From Candidatus Kerfeldbacteria bacterium RIFCSPHIGHO2_12_FULL_48_17 (GTDB taxonomy: Bacteria; Patescibacteriota; Patescibacteriia; HO2-48-17), in contig MHKD01000019.1 in assembly GCA_001818775.1 (NCBI GenBank), forward strand, positions 3,298-47,788: a DNA stretch of 44,491 bases, written 5' to 3'. This document shows, one piece after another, positions 37,517 to 44,491 of the stretch. A program made the position numbers and the translations under genes. The stretch's first letter is position 1. Every line of letters starts with the position of its first letter. The notes below the pieces were generated by a model, which had not been told where the DNA came from, did no database searches, and saw only the letters and a list, made by a program, of their open reading frames with translations.

Positions 37517-38133
37517 AAATTATTCCCGGTATTTTAGAGCAGGATTTTTCCGTCATTCAACAGAAGGTTTCTTTGGTGAAGCCTTACGTGGATATGGTGC
37601 ACCTGGATATAATGGACGGTGATTTTGTTCCGCAAACCACGTTTCGTGATCCGGCGCAGATCGCAACCCTTGATATTCGTCTGGGCGTGCATTTGATGGT
37701 CGCGCATCCTGAGTTTTCCGTAAAAAAATGGGCGACCCTCGCCAATGTTGACCGGGTATTTGTGCACGAAGAAGCCGTCACAAATTTAGATGAAGTGGTC
37801 AAGCAGGTGCGCAGTGAAGGCAAGAAGGTTGGTCTGTCTATTAATCCCGAAACGTCGGTCATAGGGGTTAAGGAGCATATACATATGGTTGACATGATCA
37901 TGATTATGGGTGTTGAGCCGGGTCAGTCGGGGCAGGAGATGCTTCCTGATACGTTTGAAAAGGTTCGTGAGGCCAAGAAATATTTTGAAAAAGTTTTGGT
38001 GGTGGTTGATGGCGGCGTGACGATGGCCAATAAAAAGCGATTGGTTGCCTCAGGGGCTGATGAACTGGTGGCTAACAGTGCGATTTTTGATGCGCCGGAT
38101 ATTAAAGCGGCGATCGAAGCTTTGGCGGCATAG
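37510..38133 (+). CDS. rpe: Ribulose-phosphate 3-epimerase
   Basis: VHLDIMDGDFVPQTTF, MIMIMGVEPGQSGQEMLPDTFEKV, VVVDGGV. Confidence 0.94.
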   Translation: MVKIIPGILEQDFSVIQQKVSLVKPYVDMVHLDIMDGDFVPQTTFRDPAQIATLDIRLGVHLMVAHPEFSVKKWATLANVDRVFVHEEAVTNLDEVVKQVRSEGKKVGLSINPETSVIGVKEHIHMVDMIMIMGVEPGQSGQEMLPDTFEKVREAKKYFEKVLVVVDGGVTMANKKRLVASGADELVANSAIFDAPDIKAAIEALAA

Positions 38134-38137
38134 GCGA

Positions 38138-38256
38138 TGACTTCTCTGTTTGGCGTATTTCTTCGTCAGGCGCTCTGGTGCTCCTCACCGTATCTTTCAA
38201 TACGGCTCGCTTCGCTCCTCGCGCCTTCCTCGAACTCCACTCAAACAGAGAAGTCA
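38138..38256 (+). repeat. Type I nested-hairpin element, copy A
   Basis: S1 tgacttctctgtttg/caaacagagaagtca perfect 15 bp; S2 aggcgc (38168-38173)/gcgcct (38221-38226); S3 ccgtat (38188-38193)/atacgg (38200-38205), loop ctttca; 4 nt after rpe stop. Confidence 0.92.
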
Positions 38257-38278
38257 ATGGAGACTTAGTTTGAAAAAA

Positions 38279-39130
38279 ATGAAAAAAATACACAAGCTCG
38301 TACAACTGGAAAAGATCGCCAACGGTGTCCGGCAGGACATCATCGCCATGTTGGTGGAAGCCGGTTCGGGTCATTCGGCCGGGCCTTTGGGTATGGCTGA
38401 TGTTTTTACGGCGTTGTATTTCAATGTTCTGAATCATGATCCCAAGAGGCCGGGTTGGGACGGTCGCGATCGTCTGTATCTGTCGGCGGGACATATTTGT
38501 CCGGTGCGCTATGCAGCGATGATTCGGGCCGGATACGGTAAACCGGCTGAACTGAAGACGTTGCGCAAGCTGGGGACGCGGCTGCAGGGTCATCCGGCGT
38601 TGGCGCATTGGCCAGCGGTTGAAGCTTCGGGCGGACCGTTGGGGCAGGGAATTTCGGTGGCGGTTGGCGCGGCTTTAGCGGCGCGCATGGATGGGAAAAA
38701 GCATTTTGTATTTTGCGTTACCGGTGACGGCGAGCTTGATGAGGGGCAGGCCTGGGAAGCGTTTATGTTTGCCGGAAAAAAACGCTTGAATAATCTTATT
38801 GCCATTGTTGACCGTAATAATATTCAGATTGATGGTCACACGGAGGATGTGCTGCCGCTGGAGCCACTGCGTGACAAGTTTGAGGCTTTTAACTGGCATG
38901 TACTGGAAGTTGATGGTAATAATATCGAGCAGGTGATTGATGCCTGCGAATTTGCCAAAACGATTTATGAAAAGCCGACGGTGATTCTGGCGCATACGGT
39001 TCCGGGGAAGGGCGTTGATTATATGGAGTTTGATCCGGCCTGGCATGGCAAAACCCCCGAAGCCGGGGAGCAGGCGCGTGAAGCGTTGCGGCAGTTGCGC
39101 AGCCTTGGTGGTCAAATCGAACCTGAATAG
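38279..39130 (+). CDS. Transketolase N-terminal subunit
   Basis: GHSAGPLGMADVFTALYF, GPLGQGISVAVGAALA, VTGDGELDEGQAWEA; start ATG 38279. Confidence 0.93.
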   Translation: MKKIHKLVQLEKIANGVRQDIIAMLVEAGSGHSAGPLGMADVFTALYFNVLNHDPKRPGWDGRDRLYLSAGHICPVRYAAMIRAGYGKPAELKTLRKLGTRLQGHPALAHWPAVEASGGPLGQGISVAVGAALAARMDGKKHFVFCVTGDGELDEGQAWEAFMFAGKKRLNNLIAIVDRNNIQIDGHTEDVLPLEPLRDKFEAFNWHVLEVDGNNIEQVIDACEFAKTIYEKPTVILAHTVPGKGVDYMEFDPAWHGKTPEAGEQAREALRQLRSLGGQIEPE

Positions 39131-39248
39131 GACTTTTAAATTTGACTTATTTCTTCGTTCCGAGCTTCGGTGCTTGTTCACTGTACCTTTCAGTACAGTT
39201 CACGGCGCTCCTCGCTCGCGCCTCGAAATCAGCCAAATTAAAAAGCCC
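39130..39248 (+). repeat. Type I nested-hairpin element, copy C
   Basis: S1 ggacttttaaatttg/caaattaaaaagccc 13/15; S2 cgagc (39161-39165)/gctcg (39214-39218); S3 actgtac (39180-39186)/gtacagt (39193-39199), loop ctttca. Confidence 0.88.
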
Positions 39249-39274
39249 TGTAACAAAGATTATTGTCTTCAATT

Positions 39275-40270
39275 ATGAAACTTCATCCCGCAGCAAAACT
39301 TCATCCCAAACTTGGTCGGAAAAATGTGGAAATGATTGCCACCCGTGACGGTTACGGCAAGGGCATTGTTGAGGCCGGGAAAAAAGATCCTCATGTTGTG
39401 GTTTTGTGCTGTGATTTGACGGAATCAACCCGCTCACATTGGTTTGCTGAAACGTTTCCAGAGCGGTTTGTTGAAGTTGGTGTTGCTGAGCAGAATATGG
39501 CCGGTATGGCTGCCGGTATGGCTTTGAACGGTAAAGTGCCTTTTATTTCCAGCTATGCGGTGTTCAGTCCGGGCAGAAATTGGGATCAGGTGCGGGTGAG
39601 TATCTGCTACAACCGGGCCAATGTTAAGGTGGCCGGTGCGCATGCGGGTATTTCCGTTGGTCCTGATGGCGCCACGCACCAGGCGCTGGAGGATATTGCC
39701 ATCGCGCGGGTTTTACCGAACATGACGGTTATCGTGCCCTGCGATGCCGAGGAAACGCGTAAAGCGACATTGGCGGCGGCGGCGAGGCGCGGTCCGGTTT
39801 ACATTCGTTTTGGCCGGGAGAAAACGGCTTTGATGACGACGGCACAAACGCCATTCACCATCGGCAAAGTTCAGCTGTTCAAAGATGGTAAGGATGTGAC
39901 GCTGCTGGCGACCGGTTCGCTTTTGTATCAAACTGTGTTGGCCGCACAGGAGTTGCAGGCTGAGGGCATTGACGCGCAGGTGGTGAATTGCCATACGATC
40001 AAACCGTTTGATGACAAGGGTGTTTTGGCTTTGGTCAGGAAAACGGGCGCGGTGGTGACGGTTGAAGAGCATCAGATTCATGGCGGTTTGCGGGCGGCTG
40101 TCGCGGAAAGTTTGGCGGCGCAGTTTCCGGTGCCGGTGCGGGCCGTTGGTATGCCTGATGCTTTTGGTGAGTCCGGTACGCCGACAGAGTTGCTTGAGAA
40201 GTATGGGATGACGGTGGAAGCGATCGTAAAACAGGCGCGGGAGGCGATCAGGTTGAAAAAGTTGAAATAG
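39275..40270 (+). CDS. Transketolase C-terminal subunit
   Basis: CCDLTESTRSHWFAETFPERFVEVGVAEQNMAGMAAGMAL; PVYIRFGREKTAL. Confidence 0.93.
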   Translation: MKLHPAAKLHPKLGRKNVEMIATRDGYGKGIVEAGKKDPHVVVLCCDLTESTRSHWFAETFPERFVEVGVAEQNMAGMAAGMALNGKVPFISSYAVFSPGRNWDQVRVSICYNRANVKVAGAHAGISVGPDGATHQALEDIAIARVLPNMTVIVPCDAEETRKATLAAAARRGPVYIRFGREKTALMTTAQTPFTIGKVQLFKDGKDVTLLATGSLLYQTVLAAQELQAEGIDAQVVNCHTIKPFDDKGVLALVRKTGAVVTVEEHQIHGGLRAAVAESLAAQFPVPVRAVGMPDAFGESGTPTELLEKYGMTVEAIVKQAREAIRLKKLK

Positions 40271-40294
40271 TCCGGGTTTTGTCAGCAGGCTCCT

Positions 40295-41605
40295 ATGGCA
40301 AAGTTTGATGCGAAAAGATATTTTCTGGCCGTACTTAAGGCTCATGATGTTGAGCCGTATTTTTCGTTATTGGCGGATATTTCCGGGCGGAATGATGCTT
40401 TAACGCGGTTAGCCGAGCTCAACGAGCGGCTGTGGCAGGAAGGTTTGGTGCGGCTGGGGTCTGGCGCCGGTACGGTGACGGGTAGGCGGGCGCGGCCAAA
40501 ACTTACGGCCGTACATATTTTCACGGGTTTGCAGAAGCAGATGCGGTTCCTGAACGGGGGATTGTTTGCTTTTTTTGATTCGCCGCGACTGGATACCGTG
40601 GACTCCTGGGAGAAGGTCTTCACTGTGGCCGAGGGAGCATTGCCAAAAAATGTTCGCCGCGGCTGGTTTGTCAAGGAAAATGTCGCGCGCGCGTTTTTAG
40701 AGAAGTATCCACCGCGACAGATTATGAAATTTTTGCGTTATGATTCCGTCGGCGCGATGCTTGTCAAGGAAAATATTTTTGAAATTATGGCCGCGTTGCG
40801 GTTTGGGGAAACGAAAGAGTGGATGCATGAATTTTTTGCACAGTATGGCACGTTGACACCGCAGGATTTTGAGCAACGTGATATACAGGCGCTGGTGTTT
40901 GATCCGAAAAAATGGGGAGCGCTCGATACGGCCTTGGCGCATGATAAGTTTCACAAACTCAGTCATCTCAAAGAGTTTGGCGTTATTTTTATTGTTCCTG
41001 ATCTGCGTACCCCTGATCCACTTGTTCTTTTGAGCAAGTCGGTGGGTTTACTGGTGCATTATTTTCATGAAATATATTTTTACAGTGAATTTTTTCAGCA
41101 TGCGGCCAGGGCCTCTACGCAGGATTTCGCTGACACCGTCATTGCGCTTCTGAAGGGTGAAATTCAGGCGTCCACCTTGCCGCCGGAAAAATTGCGCATT
41201 ATTCATCAGTATCATCTGAAGAATCCGCGACCCGATCCGTTGGCGTTTGCCCCGCACGTGCACCCCGAGGCTTTGCACTGGCAGCAGGCGGTGGAATATC
41301 TGTGCAGGTGGGCCCGCAGCGGCGCTCAGTCCGGGGTGCGTGCCGGTGACGGGACGGCAGCAGTGGGTGTTGATTTCTCCTGGTGGCGTCGGAGTGATGC
41401 GGTAATGATGCGTGTTGGTCGCACCCTTTTGAGCATGAATTTCGCCGACGTGGCCATGGACGCGAAAGGTATCAAAACCTATCATGCCCATGAATCTCTG
41501 TGGAATGAAATTTTTGTGGCGCATTTTGGTGCGCGTGTTTTGCAGCAGGCCATGATAAAAGGTTTGCGGGACGGCTTCATTGACTTAAACGAACTGGGGA
41601 AATAG
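40295..41605 (+). CDS. Uncharacterised 436-aa protein
   Basis: Long uninterrupted ORF in operon context; no motif recognised. Confidence 0.75.
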   Translation: MAKFDAKRYFLAVLKAHDVEPYFSLLADISGRNDALTRLAELNERLWQEGLVRLGSGAGTVTGRRARPKLTAVHIFTGLQKQMRFLNGGLFAFFDSPRLDTVDSWEKVFTVAEGALPKNVRRGWFVKENVARAFLEKYPPRQIMKFLRYDSVGAMLVKENIFEIMAALRFGETKEWMHEFFAQYGTLTPQDFEQRDIQALVFDPKKWGALDTALAHDKFHKLSHLKEFGVIFIVPDLRTPDPLVLLSKSVGLLVHYFHEIYFYSEFFQHAARASTQDFADTVIALLKGEIQASTLPPEKLRIIHQYHLKNPRPDPLAFAPHVHPEALHWQQAVEYLCRWARSGAQSGVRAGDGTAAVGVDFSWWRRSDAVMMRVGRTLLSMNFADVAMDAKGIKTYHAHESLWNEIFVAHFGARVLQQAMIKGLRDGFIDLNELGK

Positions 41606-41641
41606 TGTATAATAAAACAAGTTTCTCACAAATACACCATC

Positions 41642-42658
41642 ATGTTCAAACAAAAAAAGAAATACAGTGTTTTTGTTACCCGCGCCATTCCTGAGGCGGG
41701 GTTACAGCTGCTTCGTAAGCACGCCAATGTCCGTGTTTGGAATCAAACTTCTCCCATCCCCGGCAAAGAACTGTACCGTGAAGCCGCGCGCGCCGACGGT
41801 CTCTTTACACTCCTTACCGAAAAAATCGACAAAAAATTTTTGCGTGCCAATAAGCACCTGAAGATCGTGGCTAATTATGCCGTGGGTTTTGATAATATTG
41901 ATGTGCCGGCGGCTACGGCGCTGGGTATTCCGGTCACGAACACACCCGGCGTTCTTAATGAAGCGGTGGCTGAGCATGCCCTGACGCTGATGTGCGCCAT
42001 TTCCCGGCGGATTGTTGAGGCGGACAGGTATGTGCGGTCGGGTAAGTATCATTCTTGGCAGTCCATGCTTTTTCTTGGCGCTGATTTTTTCGGAAAGAAT
42101 CTCGGCATCGTCGGGCTTGGCCGCATTGGCATCAGCTTGGCCCGTCGCGCGGCTCAGGGGCTGGGTATGAAAATTCTGTACACTGATCCGCGCCCGAATC
42201 GGGAATTTGAACGTCACTATGACGCTGAATTTGTGAAGCTGCCGGAACTGTTGCGCCGGTCGGATTTTGTTTCGCTGCATGTGCCGCTGCTGCCCAGCAC
42301 GCGTCATCTCATCAGCGCCAAGCAATTCGCCATGATGAAGCCGACGGCGTACCTTATTAACACCTCCCGTGGCCCGGTGGTTGATGAAAAAGCACTGGTG
42401 CGCGCACTGAAGAAGCGTCTCATAGCCGGCGCTGCCATTGATGTTTTTGAAAAAGAACCCCGGTTGGCGCCTGGTCTGACCAAACTTGATAATATTATTT
42501 TGACGCCGCACATTGCTTCCGCAACGGTGACGGCCCGCGATAATATGAGTCTGGTTGCTGCTCAGAGCATTCTTGATGTATTTTCCGGTCATAGGCCAAA
42601 GTCTCTGGTTGATCCGGCTGTGTGGCGGAAGTTTTTAGCGGCCAGGCCCGTTTCCTGA
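41642..42658 (+). CDS. D-2-hydroxyacid dehydrogenase (glyoxylate/hydroxypyruvate reductase-like)
   Basis: NLGIVGLGRIGISLARRA, INTSRGPVVDEKALVRAL, LDNIILTPHIASAT. Confidence 0.92.
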   Translation: MFKQKKKYSVFVTRAIPEAGLQLLRKHANVRVWNQTSPIPGKELYREAARADGLFTLLTEKIDKKFLRANKHLKIVANYAVGFDNIDVPAATALGIPVTNTPGVLNEAVAEHALTLMCAISRRIVEADRYVRSGKYHSWQSMLFLGADFFGKNLGIVGLGRIGISLARRAAQGLGMKILYTDPRPNREFERHYDAEFVKLPELLRRSDFVSLHVPLLPSTRHLISAKQFAMMKPTAYLINTSRGPVVDEKALVRALKKRLIAGAAIDVFEKEPRLAPGLTKLDNIILTPHIASATVTARDNMSLVAAQSILDVFSGHRPKSLVDPAVWRKFLAARPVS

Positions 42659-42767
42659 AGTCGGGTCCGGATACTTTTCCACAGCACTGCGGCGTGGCTC
42701 CCTTTTGTCTTTTTTTTGTCTGTGATATACTACAGCCATTAGTAGATCATAATTTATAAGAAACATT

Positions 42768-43553
42768 ATGTCAGAAACAAGTCCCGGTAAAAGCGGCATG
42801 TTCCAGGGAGCATCGCCCAAGCTCACGTTCAGCTTCGGTCTCGTTCTTGGTATCGCGGTCTTTGCCGCTATTGGATTTTTTACGTTATTGGGAGGCGGAG
42901 GCGCGTCTTCAGATGCGTCAACAACAGCCAAGAACACCAACACGGCGGCTGCGGTGGTAGCCAACACCAACACGGCGGCTGCGGTGGCGGTGCCAGAAGA
43001 TGTTCCGGCAGCACCAACGATTAATGCCGATGATGTCAAGGTTACCGACGCTGATCATATTCGCGGTACCGGTGATGTGACGCTGGTTGAGTTCAGTGAT
43101 TTTGAATGTCCTTACTGCGGGCAGGTCGCGCCAACTATGGCGCAGATTATGAAAGATTATGATGGCAAAGTACGTCAGGTATATAAGCATTTTCCCTTGT
43201 CTTTTCATCCTGAAGCGCGTCCGGCTGCACTGGCCTCGGAATGCGCAGCTGAGCAGGGTAAGTTCTGGGAATTCCATGATCAGATGTTTGCCAACCAGAA
43301 AGGCCTGAGCGCGACTTTTTATCCCAAGGTGGCCGGTGATCTTGGTTTGAATGTTGATACCTTTAACAAGTGCATCAGTGATAACAAGTACAGTCAGGAT
43401 ATAGCTGATGATGAATCTCTCGGTGGTAAGATCGGTGTGCAGGGCACTCCGGCGACGGTGTTGATTGGTAAAGATGGTAGTGCTCAGATGATCAGTGGCG
43501 CGTTGCCGTATGCGCAGTTTAAGACGGCGATTGACGCGGCTTTAGGTTCGTAA
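42768..43553 (+). CDS. DsbA-like thioredoxin-fold protein
   Basis: FSDFECPYCGQVAPTM, IGVQGTPATVLIGKDG; N-terminal TM and NTNTAAA linker. Confidence 0.92.
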   Translation: MSETSPGKSGMFQGASPKLTFSFGLVLGIAVFAAIGFFTLLGGGGASSDASTTAKNTNTAAAVVANTNTAAAVAVPEDVPAAPTINADDVKVTDADHIRGTGDVTLVEFSDFECPYCGQVAPTMAQIMKDYDGKVRQVYKHFPLSFHPEARPAALASECAAEQGKFWEFHDQMFANQKGLSATFYPKVAGDLGLNVDTFNKCISDNKYSQDIADDESLGGKIGVQGTPATVLIGKDGSAQMISGALPYAQFKTAIDAALGS

Positions 43554-43558
43554 TCTTT

Positions 43559-43627
43559 CGCAATACTTTACCACCTCCGCCTCACTGTGCATACAGCACG
43601 CGTTCGGCAGAGGTATAAAGTATTGCG
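43559..43627 (+). repeat. Short nested-hairpin element, copy G (variant)
   Basis: cgcaatacttta (43559-43570)/taaagtattgcg (43616-43627) perfect 12 bp; inner acctc/gaggt and tgtgc-ataca-gcacg; 5 nt after stop. Confidence 0.72.
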
Positions 43628-43688
43628 TTTGGGTTTAAAAAATCCCAGCTTCGCGGCATTTCAACAGTTTTCAACAGAGATTTCCTCT

Positions 43689-44491
43689 ATGATTCCTTAC
43701 TATCAGTTTACGCAAATACACATAGGTCCCATTACCGTTCAGGTGTGGGGCCTTCTGGTTGCTTTGGGAATTGGCGCGGCGTTGCTCGTGATTTACCGGC
43801 GCAGTGGCCGTTTGGGTTTGGATCAAAGGCGCATGCTGGATCTGGCGTTTTGGGTAATTGTGGGTGCGTTTGTGGGCGCGCGGGTTGGGTATGCTTTTTA
43901 TAACCCGCAGTATATTTTTGCCGACGTCGGGAATTTTTTTCGTGTCTGGGAAGGTGGGCTGTCAATTATGGGTGGGTTTGCCGGGGCGTTTGCGCTGGGG
44001 TATCCATACATGCGGCGGCACAAGCTGGATTTTGTGCGTTATGCGGACGTTGTGTTTTATGCGCTGCCTTTGGGGTTGGCGATCGGGCGCTGCGGGTGCG
44101 GGTTGATTCATGATCATATCGGTAAGGAGACGACGATGCCGTGGGGAGTACGCTGGACGGACGGCACGATACGGCATGAGAACGGTTTGTATGATGCGGT
44201 GAATGGGTTGGTGTTGTTTGTGGTGATGGTGTCGTTGTACCGGCGGCCGCGGTGGCGCGGGTTTGCGATGGTGGTGTTTTTTGTGTGGTATGGGGTTGTG
44301 CGTTTTTGGTTGGATTTTTTGCGGGCGACGGATGTGCCGGGGAGTGATGTGCGCTGGTGGGGTTTGACGCCGGCACAGTATGTGAGTCTGTTGATGGTGG
44401 GGTTGGGCCTGTACTGGTGGTGGAAATGGCGGAAGGGGCAGGTGGTTGATGGTGGTGGGGCGGCTGGTGCCAGGGCGCAGAAAAAGGCGAA
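43689..44491 (+). CDS. lgt: Prolipoprotein diacylglyceryl transferase (partial, runs off window)
   Basis: IGPITVQVWGLLVALGIGAALLV, VGARVGYAFY, GGLSIMGGFAGAF, LPLGLAIGRCGCGLIHDHIG. Confidence 0.88.
   Translation, partial: MIPYYQFTQIHIGPITVQVWGLLVALGIGAALLVIYRRSGRLGLDQRRMLDLAFWVIVGAFVGARVGYAFYNPQYIFADVGNFFRVWEGGLSIMGGFAGAFALGYPYMRRHKLDFVRYADVVFYALPLGLAIGRCGCGLIHDHIGKETTMPWGVRWTDGTIRHENGLYDAVNGLVLFVVMVSLYRRPRWRGFAMVVFFVWYGVVRFWLDFLRATDVPGSDVRWWGLTPAQYVSLLMVGLGLYWWWKWRKGQVVDGGGAAGARAQKKA

Noticed and set aside
38150-38278. N-terminal extension of transketolase N subunit
   Set aside because: Encoded by hairpin element A; normal transketolase N-terminus begins at 38279. The same reasoning moves comEC to 27422 and the ECF S-like gene to 23249.
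4145-39248. Type I elements as classical MITEs
   Set aside because: Terminal arms differ completely between copies and no target-site duplication is evident; a transposon origin by another mechanism is not excluded.
1-44491. tRNA, rRNA genes, prophage or CRISPR-Cas loci
   Set aside because: No tRNA cloverleaf, rRNA core motif, Cas protein, integrase or transposase recognised.

Overview
44.5 kb of a compact bacterial chromosome. Gene content (giant TrbC/VirB2-like N-terminus surface protein, TSP3-repeat proteins, split ComEC, compact operons) fits a Patescibacteria/CPR-type genome; this lineage call is inference. UGA, UAA and UAG all act as stops (code 11) and prfB is present. The + strand carries lepB, hisS, HIT, rpsU, yqeY, a 2183-aa surface protein, two TSP3-repeat proteins, ybeY, dgkA, ftsA, ftsZ, a methyltransferase, nrdR-nrdJ, a corrinoid adenosyltransferase, a DUF4430 lipoprotein, an ECF S-like membrane protein, htrA, a methyltransferase, prfB, split comEC, queG, blaI/M56, DsbA-like genes, a sugar-phosphate operon (fbp, aldolase, rpiB, rpe, split transketolase), an unknown 436-aa protein, a 2-hydroxyacid dehydrogenase and a partial lgt. 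The - strand carries an LCP protein, a 75-aa unknown ORF and an M20 peptidase. The most unusual signal is non-coding. A family of roughly 70-185 bp nested-hairpin elements usually starts 0-5 nt after a stop codon. All three stems differ in sequence between copies yet stay complementary, while single-stranded segments are conserved. A second, distinct pair of about 160-bp elements shows the same behaviour: a 68-nt loop that aligns without gaps, and unrelated but complementary inner stems. Also notable: a putative B12 uptake/activation module attached to a class II RNR with paired NrdR boxes, and a 16-codon ORF overlapping the rpsU start. No rRNA, tRNA or CRISPR was recognised.
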